Positions 34,293 to 43,734 of a stretch of DNA of 49,585 bases are shown one piece after another. Source of the DNA: Cereibacter ovatus (GTDB lineage Bacteria; Pseudomonadota; Alphaproteobacteria; Rhodobacterales; Rhodobacteraceae); the NCBI RefSeq assembly GCF_900207575.1, contig NZ_OAOQ01000023.1, positions 1 to 49,585 on the forward strand, given 5' to 3'. The position numbers and the translations under genes were made by a program. The notes under the pieces are model-generated. The model saw nothing but the letters and a program-made list of their open reading frames with translations, did no database searches and had not been told where the DNA came from. Numbering within the stretch: the stretch's first letter is position 1; each line of letters opens with the position of its first letter.

Positions 34293-34532
34293 AACGCAGG
34301 ACCCCGGCAGGCCTGTGCAGACTCCGAGATTGAAATATCATGGCGACCGTCGCAAAACTGAAATGGCAAAAGAATATCCTGGGCCAAGGTATCACCGACC
34401 CGGCTGATCGCAAGGTGCGATCCTGGCCTGTCTTTACATATCCATATCCGCCCGGTGCGTGTCAGGCGGGCTGCGATGGAAGATCCTGCCCGGGCTGCCC
34501 GGGGCGCAGGATGCGGCCCCCGGATGCCCGGG

Positions 34533-34898
34533 TCAGGCGCCGGCCACCAGCGGATGATCCAGCGCGGTCAGGATGCCGCGCAGCTCGGCCAAGCCACGCA
34601 GGCGGCCGATGGCAGGATAGCCGGGCTGCACCTTGCGGCCCAGATCGTCAAGAATGTCCTGCCCGTGATCGGGCCGCATCGGGATCGCACAATCGGCCCG
34701 CCCCGCAGCCTTGCGCCGGCCTTCCTCTTTCAGGACAGCGGCGATCATCGCCACCATGTCGGTGTCACCTTCCAGATGCATCGCCTCGTAGAACGAGTTG
34801 CGGATCTCGGTGCCTTCCAGCGCCACATGGCGCAGATGCAGGAAATGCACGCGCGCGCCCAGCCACTCCATCATGCCGGGCAGGTCGTTGTCGGGCCG
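34533..34898 (-). pseudogene. uxuA: Mannonate dehydratase, C-terminal fragment
   Basis: The minus frame from 34898 reads RPDNDLPGMMEWLGARVHFL, then EAMHLEGDTDMVAMI, RADCAIPMRPDHGQDILDDL and PGYPAIGRLRGLAELRGI, an unmistakable UxuA C-terminus. The N-terminal ~270 residues, including the rest of the active site, are missing, and upstream sequence to 35181 is unrelated. A pseudogene left by deletion; no other hexuronate genes are nearby. Confidence 0.85.
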
Positions 34899-35181
34899 CG
34901 CGCCCGGACTGCCGGAACATTTCGACGAAACCGGGGCCCCGCCCCCGCACTGACAAAGCCGCGCGGAAACCACATCCCTGGCCCCGCCCCCCTGGATGCC
35001 CGACAAGGGCCCGTTGATCCAGGCGTCGAAGCCTCCGCACCGGACCATCGCCACGACCTGGCCGTTTCATTCTGGCCCAAATATCCCACGGGGGGAGACC
35101 CGCCCCGGGGGCGGGTCCGGGGGGCGTGAAGCCCCCCGCCGCGGCAGGCCTCGCAAACCGCCCCCTCCCGCTGGCGATCCA
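34899..35181. other. Intergenic stretch with a tandem pair of GC hairpins
   Basis: No gene. GACCCGCCCC/GGGGCGGGTC pair at 35097-35117 with a 1-base centre, and CGGGGGGC/GCCCCCCG at 35118-35138 with loop GTGAA. Upstream of them is the word GGCCCAAATATCCCACGGGG (35074-35093). This arrangement downstream of nadC can act as a terminator or a dispersed repeat. Confidence 0.6.
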
Positions 35182-36024
35182 TCAGAAATCCAGCCCCAGA
35201 TCCAGCGTCCGCGCCGAATGGGTCAGCGCCCCGGACGAGATGTAATCCACCCCGGTCGCCGCCACTTCGGCGATGCGCGAAAGGCCCATGTTGCCCGAGG
35301 CTTCGGTCACCAGCCGCCCTGCCACCATCCGCACCGCCTCGGTCAGCGTGGCCGTATCCATGTTGTCGAGCAACACGACATCGGCGCCGCCCTGATCCAA
35401 CACCTCGGCCAGCTGGTCCAGCCGGTCCACCTCGATCTCGATCCGCATCATGTGCGAGGCCGCGGCCCGCGCCGCCGCAAGCGCGGGGCGGATGCCGCCC
35501 GCCGCGGCGATATGGTTGTCCTTGATCAGCATCGCGTCGCTCAGCCCGAAGCGGTGGCTGAAGCCGCCGCCATGCAGCACCGCCAGCTTTTCGACGATGC
35601 GCAGGCCGGGCGTGGTCTTGCGGGTGCAGGTGATGCGGGTGGCGGTGCCCGCCGTTTCGGCCACGAAGCCCGCCGTCAGCGTGGCGATGCCCGACAGCCG
35701 GCCGGCGAAGTTCAACGCCACCCGCTCGGCCGACAGGATCGCGGCGGCGTCCCCTTCGATTTCCATCAGCACCTCGCCGGCGATGCAGCGGCTGCCGTCG
35801 GGGCGGTGCAGGCTCACGCGCAAGGCGGGGTCCACCAGTCGGAAGGCCAGCGCCGCCACTTGCATCCCCGAGACCACACCCGCCTCGCGCGCCGCCAGAC
35901 GCGCGCGGCAGGTGGTGCCCGCGGGGATCACCGCGCGGGTGGTGACATCGCCCCAGGGGCCAAGATCCTCGGCCAGCGCGGCCCGGACCAGGGGTTCAAG
36001 CAGAAGATCGGGAAACGGGGTCAT
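35182..36024 (-). CDS. nadC: Nicotinate-nucleotide pyrophosphorylase (carboxylating)
   Basis: The 280-residue enzyme converts quinolinate and PRPP to nicotinate mononucleotide. Landmarks: EDLGPWGDVTTRAVIP at the start, ITCTRKTTPGLRIVEKLAV with HGGGFSHRFGLSDAMLIKDNH, IEVDRLDQLAEVL, and the C-terminal GVDYISSGALTHSARTLDLGL. Full length. It follows nadB by nine bases, completing the nadA-nadB-nadC operon. Confidence 0.96.
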   Translation of the reverse strand: MTPFPDLLLEPLVRAALAEDLGPWGDVTTRAVIPAGTTCRARLAAREAGVVSGMQVAALAFRLVDPALRVSLHRPDGSRCIAGEVLMEIEGDAAAILSAERVALNFAGRLSGIATLTAGFVAETAGTATRITCTRKTTPGLRIVEKLAVLHGGGFSHRFGLSDAMLIKDNHIAAAGGIRPALAAARAAASHMMRIEIEVDRLDQLAEVLDQGGADVVLLDNMDTATLTEAVRMVAGRLVTEASGNMGLSRIAEVAATGVDYISSGALTHSARTLDLGLDF

Positions 36025-36033
36025 GGGTCACCT

Positions 36034-37605
36034 TCACAGACTGTCGCGGAGCGCCAGCGCCTCGGCCAGCGTCAGGCGCGAACGGGTGGCCGCGCCGGGA
36101 TCGGGAAAATCCTCGCGGAAATGGCCGCCGCGAGAGTCCCGCCGCAGCAACGCCGCCGCCGCGATCAGCGTGGCGGCGGCGGTCATGTTCAGGAAGGCGG
36201 GCGTGGGGTGGGCCTGCTCCAGCGCGGCGATGGCGCGCAGCGCGGTTGTCAGCCCTTCGGCGCTGCGCAACACGCCGACATGATCCGACATCAGCCGGCG
36301 CAGCGCCGCCACCGCCGCGGGATCGACAGGCCGGCCCCCCGGCGGCAGGGTCAGCGCCACCGGCGCCACCTTCCGCACCGCCCCCAGCCCGCCCGCGATG
36401 TCGGCCGCCGCCCGGCGGGCATAGACCAGCGCCTCAAGCAGCCCGTTCGAGGCCAGCCGGTTCGCGCCATGCAGGCCCGTGGCGCTGGCCTCGCCCACCA
36501 CCCACAGGCCGGGAAGGCTGGACCGGCCCGGCCCCGTCACCTCGACCCCGCCCATATGGTAATGCGCGGCCGCCGTGACCGGGATCGGCCCGGTCACCGG
36601 ATCGATGCCGGCGCGACGACAGGCCGAGGCGACCTCGGGGAAGTGCGCATCGATCGCCGCCCCCAGACAGGCGCGGGTATCGAGCGCCGGCCGCAGCCCC
36701 GCCCGCTCGGCGGCAAAGACCGCGCGGGCCACCACGTCGCGGGGGGCAAGTTCGGCATCGGGGTGCAGCGCGACCATGAAACGGCGGCCGTCGCGGTCGA
36801 TCAGAGCCGCGCCCTCGCCGCGCAGCGCCTCGGTCGCCAGCGGCGCCGGGTCTTCGCCGGTGGCAATGGCGGTGGGGTGGAACTGCACGAATTCGGCATC
36901 CGCCACCACCGCACCGGCCCGCGCGGCCATCCCCAGCGCCTGCCCCCGGACCCGGGCCGGGTTGGTGGTCTGCGCATAAAGCCCCGCCGCGCCGCCGCCC
37001 GCCAGCAGGACGGCCGTCCCGCGCAGCGTGACCGGACCGCTGTGGCCGTCGGCAGCGGTCACCGTGACGCCGATGACCCGCCCCGCCTCGACCGCAAGCC
37101 CGGTGGCCGCAACGCCTTCCAGCACCTGGATCGAGGGCGTCCGCCGCACCTCGGCCACCAGGGTCGCCATGATCTCGCGCCCGGCCTGATCGCCCTTCAC
37201 CCGCACCACGCGCGGCCGCGAATGCGCCGCCTCGCGCGACAGCACATAGCCGCCCTGCGCATCGCGGTCGAAGGGCGCGCCGCGGCCGGTCAGGTCCAGT
37301 ATATGGTCCCGCGCCTCGGCGGTGACCGAGGCCGCCACCGCCTCGACCACGGTGCCCGCGCCCGCGCGCACCGTGTCGGCGGCATGATCGGCCGGGCTGT
37401 CGCCGGGGCCCATCGCGGCGGCGATGCCGCCCTGCGCCCAGGCGGAGCTTGCCCCCTCGCCCAGCGGTTCGGGTGAGATCACCAGCACCGGCTGCGGCAC
37501 CAGATGCAGCGCCGCGTAAAGCCCGGCGATGCCGGCGCCGACGACGATCACCCGGCCGGTATCGATCGCCTGCCCGGTCCCCGGCGCCTCAGCCGCGGCT
37601 GACAT
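36034..37605 (-). CDS. nadB: L-aspartate oxidase
   Basis: The 523-residue flavoenzyme oxidises L-aspartate to iminoaspartate. An FAD-binding GAGIAGLYAALHL at ~24-36, GGIAAAMGPGDSPADHAADT, a central FVQFHPTAIATGEDPAP segment and HYHMGGVEVT near residue 350 are the expected family motifs. The start overlaps the 3' end of nadA by 17 bases, indicating coupling. Frame intact. Confidence 0.96.
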   Translation of the reverse strand: MSAAAEAPGTGQAIDTGRVIVVGAGIAGLYAALHLVPQPVLVISPEPLGEGASSAWAQGGIAAAMGPGDSPADHAADTVRAGAGTVVEAVAASVTAEARDHILDLTGRGAPFDRDAQGGYVLSREAAHSRPRVVRVKGDQAGREIMATLVAEVRRTPSIQVLEGVAATGLAVEAGRVIGVTVTAADGHSGPVTLRGTAVLLAGGGAAGLYAQTTNPARVRGQALGMAARAGAVVADAEFVQFHPTAIATGEDPAPLATEALRGEGAALIDRDGRRFMVALHPDAELAPRDVVARAVFAAERAGLRPALDTRACLGAAIDAHFPEVASACRRAGIDPVTGPIPVTAAAHYHMGGVEVTGPGRSSLPGLWVVGEASATGLHGANRLASNGLLEALVYARRAAADIAGGLGAVRKVAPVALTLPPGGRPVDPAAVAALRRLMSDHVGVLRSAEGLTTALRAIAALEQAHPTPAFLNMTAAATLIAAAALLRRDSRGGHFREDFPDPGAATRSRLTLAEALALRDSL

Positions 37606-38629
37606 CGATCATCCGCTGCACGGCCCGCCGGGCGCCTTCGGCCAGATCGGGCGCCACCTCGACCGCGCCGGTCATGGTGTGAAGGCTGTAAAGCACCTTC
37701 TCGAGTGTGATCATCTTCATGTAGGGGCAGAGGTTGCAGGGCTTGGCGAACTCCACATCCGGCAGCGCATCGGCGATGTTCGAGGCCATGGAACATTCCG
37801 TCACCAACAGCGCCTTGGCCGGGCGGTGGGTGGTCACCCAGTCGATGATCCCCCCGGTCGAGCCGGTGTAATCCGCCTCGGCCACCACCTCGGGCGGGCA
37901 TTCGGGATGGGCAATGATCGCCACGCCCGGATCAAGGCGGCGGTAGTCGCGCAGCTCGCCCGCAGTGTATTGTTCATGGACGATGCAGGCGCCTTCCCAC
38001 CAGACGATGCGCTTGTTGGTCTGCGCCGCGGTGTTGCGGGCCAGATACTGGTCGGGCGTCATGATGACGGTATCGCTTTCCATCGCCTCGACGATCTTCA
38101 CCGCGTTCGACGAGGTGCAGCAGATGTCCGACGCCGCCTTCACCTCGGCGGTGGTGTTGACATAGCTGACCACCGGCGCGCCCGGATAGCGCGCCCGCAT
38201 CGTCGCCACATCCGCCGCGGTGATCGAGGACGCCAGCGAACAGCCCGCCCCCATGTCGGGCATCAGCACGGTCTTTCCGGGGTTCAGCACCTTCGAGGTC
38301 TCGGCCATGAAATGCACGCCGCATTGCACGATCACTTCGGCCGCGACTTCGGTGGCCCTGATCGCCAGTTGCAGGCTGTCGCCCACATGGTCGGCGATCC
38401 CGTGGAAGATCTCGGGCGTCATGTAGTTGTGCGCCAAGACCACCGCGTTGCGTTCGGCCTTCAGGCGGTTGATCTCGATGACATAGGGCGCAAACCGCGC
38501 CCAGTCGGCAAAGGGCACGACGCGGGCCATGCGGGCATGGATGTCGCGGGTGGCTTCCGCCTTGGCCAGCGACGGCGCAAGATCATAGGCAGCATCAAGG
38601 ACGGCGCGCAGGTCGGTCGGGTCGGGCAT
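37589..38629 (-). CDS. nadA: Quinolinate synthase A
   Basis: The 346-residue [4Fe-4S] enzyme condenses iminoaspartate with dihydroxyacetone phosphate to quinolinate. Visible: AHNYMTPEIFHGIADHVGDS, VQCGVHFMAETSKVLNPGKT with the first cluster cysteine, SYVNTTAEVKAASDICCTSS, and CNLCPYMKMITLEKV with the last. The start at 38629 gives MPDPTDLRAVLDAAYD; the frame is open upstream to 38698. First gene of the nad operon, so the promoter should lie in 38630-38820. Confidence 0.96.
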   Translation of the reverse strand: MPDPTDLRAVLDAAYDLAPSLAKAEATRDIHARMARVVPFADWARFAPYVIEINRLKAERNAVVLAHNYMTPEIFHGIADHVGDSLQLAIRATEVAAEVIVQCGVHFMAETSKVLNPGKTVLMPDMGAGCSLASSITAADVATMRARYPGAPVVSYVNTTAEVKAASDICCTSSNAVKIVEAMESDTVIMTPDQYLARNTAAQTNKRIVWWEGACIVHEQYTAGELRDYRRLDPGVAIIAHPECPPEVVAEADYTGSTGGIIDWVTTHRPAKALLVTECSMASNIADALPDVEFAKPCNLCPYMKMITLEKVLYSLHTMTGAVEVAPDLAEGARRAVQRMIDVSRG

Positions 38630-38820
38630 GGCGGAACGCTCGCGGGACACGGGGGGATTGGGCCGGCGCTGGCTACAGGAGAACCCCGACCGGAGCAACC
38701 GTCCCCCCGCCCCCGGGCCTTTCGCCGCGCTGCGGCAAATCGGTGCCGCCCGCGCCGGGGCGCATCAGGCATGACCTGTCGCGACTGGGACGATGCGACC
38801 GGCGCTGCCCGGACGGGGCC

Positions 38821-39729
38821 TTATCCCGCCGCGTCCAGCGGCCAGTCCATCACCCGTATCGGCCGCGGCTTCAGCACCCGGATCGCGGCCGGGGGACGGC
38901 CGCCGGCGAAAAACACCCCGTCATCCAGCACTTGCCGCACCAGATCGGCGCCGACCTCGGGTTCGTCGCGGGAATAGGCATAGACCAGCGCGAAATCGCA
39001 CAACTGGTTCACCAGCCGCGGGATGCCGCCCGTCGCGGCCTGGATCGCCTCGACCGCGGCATGCTGGAACACCGGCCGTTCGGCCCCCGCCACCGCCATC
39101 CGATGCGCGACGTAATCCTGGATGGTCCGCCCATCCAGCGCGGGCAGGTGATAGCTGGCCGAAACCCTCTGGGCGAACTGCACCAGATCGGGGCGGCGGA
39201 TGGTGTCGCGCAACTCGGGCTGGCCCACCAGCACCAGTTGCACAAGCTCGTCCTTGCCCGAGTTGATGTTGGTCAGCATCCGCAATTCTTCCAGCGACTC
39301 GCGGCTGAGGTTCTGCGCCTCGTCGAAGATCAGGATGGTGCGGCGGCCCTCGGCATAGCGTTCGATCAGGAAGGCCTGGAACCGGGCGAACAGCGCGACA
39401 TAATCCGCCCCCTGCGGCGCGGTCTCGCCAAAGGCCATCAGCACCCAGCGCAACAGCTCGCCCCGGTCGCCCTGCGCATTCGAGACCAGCCCCACCACCA
39501 CATCATCCCCCAGCGATGCCAGCAGGTGCTGTATCAGCGTGGTCTTGCCCGCCCCCACCTCGCCGGTGATCAGCGTGATCGGCGCGCGGGTCAGGATGCC
39601 GTAATCCAGCATGGCGAAGGCGGCGCGGTGCGGGGCGGACCAGAACAGGAAGGCCGGATCGGGCACCAGCGAGAACGGCCGTTCGCGAAGACCGAAGAAG
39701 CCGGTGTAGATGTCCAGAGCGGTGCGCAT
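38821..39729 (-). CDS. AAA ATPase of the ExeA/GspA type
   Basis: The 302-residue ATPase begins MRTALDIYTGFFGLRERPFS, the signature opening of ExeA/GspA-like proteins (YxxxFGLxxxPF). Walker A GEVGAGKTT, Walker B LIFDEAQNL and GGIPRLVNQLCDFAL are visible. In exopolysaccharide loci such ATPases accompany chain-length/export machinery, and in type II secretion ExeA binds peptidoglycan; no peptidoglycan-binding domain is present here. It borders the polysaccharide genes on the same strand as the GT4 gene. Confidence 0.8.
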   Translation of the reverse strand: MRTALDIYTGFFGLRERPFSLVPDPAFLFWSAPHRAAFAMLDYGILTRAPITLITGEVGAGKTTLIQHLLASLGDDVVVGLVSNAQGDRGELLRWVLMAFGETAPQGADYVALFARFQAFLIERYAEGRRTILIFDEAQNLSRESLEELRMLTNINSGKDELVQLVLVGQPELRDTIRRPDLVQFAQRVSASYHLPALDGRTIQDYVAHRMAVAGAERPVFQHAAVEAIQAATGGIPRLVNQLCDFALVYAYSRDEPEVGADLVRQVLDDGVFFAGGRPPAAIRVLKPRPIRVMDWPLDAAG

Positions 39730-39902
39730 GTTCCATCCCCTGCAAGGCTTGACCTTGCTGGGCCGGGAATCGGGCCATTGTTGGGCCAATGGCAGGGATT
39801 TTCATGAAAAACCGGCCACCTGAGGGGCGGGCATGACCGGGCTTCGACCGGGCGGCACCGGCGCGGACGATGGGATCGGGCAGGGGTCAGACGGGGCAGG
39901 GG

Positions 39903-41105
39903 TCAGATCGGGCGTGACAGCTCGTCAAGCAACGCCCTCGCCTGGGTGCGGTGGTCAAAGCGCGTCAGCGCCGTCCGGCGCGCGGCCGCGCCGATCCGCT
40001 GGCAAAGCGCGGGATCTTCCGCCAGACGGCGCAGGGCCGCGGCGAGCGCCGCCTCGTCCTGCTGCGGGACAAGGATGCCGTCCACGCCATCCTCGATCAT
40101 GTCGGGGGTGCCGCCGATCACCGAGGCGATCACCGGCAAGCCGGTCGCCATCGCCTCCATCACCGTCACCGGCGCGGCCTCGCCCGCGCCGAACGAGGTC
40201 AGCGCCAGCACATCGGCCGATTGCAGCAAGGCCAGAACCTGCGCCTCGGACTGTGTGCCCAGAAGGTGCACCTCGTTCTCCAGCCCCAACCGTGCGATGC
40301 GTGCTTCGATGGCCAGACGCTCTGGCCCCTCGCCGGCGATACGGTAGCGAAAGGGGATGCCCGCGGCCTTCAGCCGGGCCAGCGCCTCAAGCAGATGGAC
40401 ATGGCCCTTGGTGCGGTTCAGCCGCGCCACCGTCACGACATCAAGCGGCGCCCCCGGCGGGCGGATGCGTCCGCCTTCGGGCGGGCAGAACCGCTCGACG
40501 TCGACCCCCATCCAGATCACCGGGGCGCGGATATGCGGATCAAGGCCCGCGATCTGCGCAGCCAGGGGCCGCGTCACCACGCTGACAAAGCGCGCCCGCG
40601 CCATCTTGGCCCGATGGTCGGCACCATAGACCGGAAGATCGCCGTGCAGCGTCAGGCTGTAGGGCAGACGGTCCAGAATATGCGCCAAGGCCCCCAGATG
40701 CGCGGCATTGGCGCAGGAATGGATATGGACATGGCAATAGCCCTTTCGCCGGCAGGCCAACCCCAGCGCCGAGGCCGACCCGATCAAGCCCAGAAGTTTC
40801 AACCGCTGGCGCAGCGGGGTTTCCGACAGCCCCAGCACATAGGCCCCCGCCCGCAGCACCCGCAAAGGCCGCAGCGCCAGCCGGGCCACCACGCGCAGCC
40901 CGGGCGGGAACAGATAGCGCGTGCGCACCACGGCAAGGGGGGCGAAGTCATGCGGACAGGCATCGGGGGCGGGCCTTCGGGTCGAAAACAGACCCACCCG
41001 TGCTCCGGCCTCTTCAAGGGCGCGGATCTCGCGCCAGAAGAAGGCATGGGTCTGGCCGGGAAATTCGGGGACCAGATAGGCGATCGCTTTCGGCGTCTGG
41101 GTCAT
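39903..41105 (-). CDS. GT4 family glycosyltransferase
   Basis: A 400-residue GT-B enzyme. The N-terminal half contains EFPGQTHAFFWREIRALEEAG and the C-terminal half VVTVARLNRTKGHVHLLEAL, then LLGTQSEAQVLALLQSADVL and APVTVMEAMATGLPVIASV with the E-x7-E donor-binding motif. It is similar in layout to the GT4 protein at 48159. Start at 41105; the frame is open to 41177 without a ribosome site. It is divergent from the sulfotransferase at 41265. Donor and acceptor sugars are unknown. Confidence 0.88.
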   Translation of the reverse strand: MTQTPKAIAYLVPEFPGQTHAFFWREIRALEEAGARVGLFSTRRPAPDACPHDFAPLAVVRTRYLFPPGLRVVARLALRPLRVLRAGAYVLGLSETPLRQRLKLLGLIGSASALGLACRRKGYCHVHIHSCANAAHLGALAHILDRLPYSLTLHGDLPVYGADHRAKMARARFVSVVTRPLAAQIAGLDPHIRAPVIWMGVDVERFCPPEGGRIRPPGAPLDVVTVARLNRTKGHVHLLEALARLKAAGIPFRYRIAGEGPERLAIEARIARLGLENEVHLLGTQSEAQVLALLQSADVLALTSFGAGEAAPVTVMEAMATGLPVIASVIGGTPDMIEDGVDGILVPQQDEAALAAALRRLAEDPALCQRIGAAARRTALTRFDHRTQARALLDELSRPI

Positions 41106-41264
41106 GGAGCGCACCCGCGAAACAAGGACGATATCATCATAACGACACCACACGGGAAGGCGAGACGAGAACGCCAAGTGCCCGCCACTGGCGCAATTTC
41201 AGGCGACAGGACCATGCAGAAGGCCGCGCCGGGGCATCGGTTCCCCCGGAAGGCGGTCCGAAAT

Positions 41265-42035
41265 ATGGTGCGGCCCGGTTTTGGTGTTATGAAGAACGGA
41301 TGGGACAGGACGCAGGAGGCCTTCTTGTCGATCGCGAATTTCATCGGCACTCATCTGCTGCCCTTCACCAATCCACGGGTGGTCTGCCCGCCGGGGCGGG
41401 TGGTCTGCGCAGGCCGGCCCAACATCGTCGTGACCACGCCGATGCGAAGCGGCACCCATATCCTGATCGATCTGATCCTCAACAACATGCCCGCCTATCG
41501 GCGCAGCCCGCTTTACATCGACCTCGACCAGTGCGCGAAGCAGGAAGGCCCCGAAAACGATCTTGTGGGACGGATCACACCCGAGGCGGGCTATGTGATC
41601 AAGACCCACATGCCGATCAATACGCCCGCAGGGATGGCCGATGATCCCCGGATCCTGCGGATCCTTGAAACCGCGGGTGCCATCCTGACAGTTCGGCGCA
41701 GCCGCGACAGCGTCTGCCGGTCGCTTGCGCGCTGGCACGGTTTGCAGCCCGACGAGGCCTTGGCCATCTACGGCCCAAGCTACGACCGCTTCTGGGAGTT
41801 CTGGGCCGACCGGGGGACGATCGGGATCGACTTCGACGACCTGTTCCGGCCGGACCGGATGGCGGCCGTTCTTGACGATCTTTGCGCCCGGGTGGGGGTG
41901 CGGCGGGCGCAGACCCTGGTGCCGCCGCCGTCGGGGTCGAACCGGGCGGCGCTTCATGCCCGCAAGGCGATCACCCGGCTTGCAGGGCGCCACGCCCCGC
42001 GCATCGACACCACGATCCACACGCTGAAGGGCTGA
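41265..42035 (+). CDS. Sulfotransferase family protein
   Basis: The product of about 256 residues has a P-loop TTPMRSGTHILIDLILN near residue 57, matching the PAPS 5'-phosphosulfate loop, and AILTVRRSRDSVCRSLARWH, matching the 3'-phosphate motif (R-x-x-S). It would transfer sulfate from PAPS to a glycan. The start is uncertain: 41265 is preceded by GGAAGG; 41289 is an alternative. It begins a plus-strand pair with the next sulfotransferase. Confidence 0.75.
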   Translation: MVRPGFGVMKNGWDRTQEAFLSIANFIGTHLLPFTNPRVVCPPGRVVCAGRPNIVVTTPMRSGTHILIDLILNNMPAYRRSPLYIDLDQCAKQEGPENDLVGRITPEAGYVIKTHMPINTPAGMADDPRILRILETAGAILTVRRSRDSVCRSLARWHGLQPDEALAIYGPSYDRFWEFWADRGTIGIDFDDLFRPDRMAAVLDDLCARVGVRRAQTLVPPPSGSNRAALHARKAITRLAGRHAPRIDTTIHTLKG

Positions 42036-42142
42036 TCCCGCCCCCGCCGAAAGGCACGGCTTTCCCGACGATTGCGCCGGTGCCGGGGGCGGATGACACG
42101 ACCGCAGATCCCGGTGCTGTTGACAAAGCGGCAGGACCGGCA

Positions 42143-43222
42143 ATGATTGCCGTATTCCCGATGATATTTGGCACAATGGATTTCGGAATGCAGGCTTGTC
42201 CGAACCTATTTCTGATCGGTGCCCAGAAAGGCGGATCGTCCACCCTGGCCCGGCAGTTGATCCGCCATCCCGCGATCGCCTTCCAGTCGGTCAAGGAACC
42301 GAACTTCTTCATCGCACCATCCCTCGACGCGTGCCGTGCCCAGCTGCTTCAGGCCGGGCCACCGACCAAGGAGGTGCCCTACAGTCTGGATGCCTCGGTC
42401 AATTACACCCGCTACCCGCTTCAGCCGCATGTCCCCGAAACCATCCTGCGGATCTGCGGCCCGGACGAGCCGCGCTTCCTTTACATCCTGCGCCATCCGT
42501 TTGATCGGGCGGTCAGCGAATATTACTGGAAACGCGAGCATTTCGGCGAATATCGCAGCATCGACGCGGCGCTGACACCGGAGTCGCAATATGTTCTGAC
42601 GGGGTGCTACGACCTTCAGATCTCGCGCTATCTTGCCCACTTCGCCCGCGACAGGTTCCTGTTCCTGACGTTTGATGACCATATCCGCGATCCGCAGGGA
42701 TCGTGCGATGCGATCTTTGACTGGCTTGGCCTTGAGCGGACGGATCTTGGTGCCCAGGTCACGCTCCATCGGGGCCGGACGAACCAGGCGGTCACGAAAG
42801 AGGCGCGGTTGCGGGCTGTCAACCGGCTGGTCTATGCCAGTCCGGCGCTGCGCCGGGCGGTCAAGTCGGTGCTGCCCCACCGGATGCTGCGCCGGGTGAC
42901 GGATATGCTCAGCCGGCCCACAATGCGGGAGGCGCCGCCGGCAAACCTGCGGCAACACCTGATGCAGGAGATCTTTGCCGACAGCATCGCATGGCGCCGC
43001 CGCCGTGACCGGCCTGGACCTGTCCGCCTGGCTGGACTGAGACGCCACCCCCGCCCGGTCGCACAATCACGCGGCGCCCATCGAAACCGGGAGCGACAGG
43101 TGAAAGGCGGTTTTCCGGTCGGGCCGGGTGCAGAAAACCAATGCCTTGGCCCCCATGGCCCGGACGTTCGAGACAGGACGGATCTTCAGCGCCGCATGGC
43201 GTTGTTTCAGGATTCTGATTGA
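42143..43222 (+). CDS. Sulfotransferase family protein with a C-terminal frameshift
   Basis: The frame has LFLIGAQKGGSSTLARQLIR (PAPS loop), EPNFF, then ILRHPFDRAVSEYYWKREHFGEY (3'-phosphate motif RHPxxRAxSxY), all typical of bacterial carbohydrate sulfotransferases. After FADSIA (about 42987) the frame reads an arginine-rich tail to 43222; a one-base shift instead gives VTGLDLSAWLD and a stop at 43040, which is the usual family ending. So a single-base indel near 42990-43000 has probably altered the last residues. Core motifs are intact. Several ATGs (42143, 42161, 42176, 42188) could start it; 42143 has AGGA upstream. Confidence 0.72.
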   Translation: MIAVFPMIFGTMDFGMQACPNLFLIGAQKGGSSTLARQLIRHPAIAFQSVKEPNFFIAPSLDACRAQLLQAGPPTKEVPYSLDASVNYTRYPLQPHVPETILRICGPDEPRFLYILRHPFDRAVSEYYWKREHFGEYRSIDAALTPESQYVLTGCYDLQISRYLAHFARDRFLFLTFDDHIRDPQGSCDAIFDWLGLERTDLGAQVTLHRGRTNQAVTKEARLRAVNRLVYASPALRRAVKSVLPHRMLRRVTDMLSRPTMREAPPANLRQHLMQEIFADSIAWRRRRDRPGPVRLAGLRRHPRPVAQSRGAHRNRERQVKGGFPVGPGAENQCLGPHGPDVRDRTDLQRRMALFQDSD

Positions 43223-43505
43223 CGATAGCCCCCCGGCGGGATGGTGCGCCTTGCGGCACGCACTGAGCCTTGAGAGGACAACACGCGCAATCGCGTCGCT
43301 CGGCACGAGACCACTTGCCGGCTTTTGTGCTGTTGCGGGGCGTGAGCCGCGTCTTCGCCGGACACCGGACCACGTCGTGACGAGGATCGAACCTGAACCG
43401 CTCGGGCGCAAAGCCCTGCGCGCCCTTGCGACGATCATCCGCGTCCCCTGAAGCCGAAGGGGAAAGGGGCTCTCATGCCCCAGGCGAAAGTTCGGCAACA
43501 ACGCC
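43215..43505. mobile_element. Overlapping remnants of IS1182-like and IS903-like elements
   Basis: On the minus strand 43373 downward reads RCPAKTRLTPRNSTKAGKWS followed by DCACCPLKAQC, the zinc-ribbon-like region of IS1182-type transposases. On the plus strand 43450-43505 matches the IS end at 31044-31089 (GGGGAAAGGGG, ATGCC, then GGCAACAACGCC), with a short ALATIIRVP-like transposase tail before it. Both are short and inactive. Confidence 0.5.
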
Positions 43506-43734
43506 GCCTTGAACCCATCCCCACCGTCCGCCATCGCCGCCTTGCTCTGAAACCTCAGAGCAAGGCTCGCCTATCCGTCAGTGCCGGGGAACCGGCAAAA
43601 TCAATGGGGCGAAGGCAGCGCCTGCACCCTACCTGAAAACCCGATGCCCACCGCGCCGCCCCAGTCGGGACACGATCCCGTTCAGGCCCCTCGCGGGGTT
43701 CCGCCCCCCCGACAAGGGGGGATGCGGTCGGTCG

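Noticed and set aside
34996-37476. 826-codon plus-strand open frame opposite nadC and nadB
   Set aside because: Complement of two well-identified genes in a GC-rich genome; low-complexity Arg/Gly/His content and no ribosome site.
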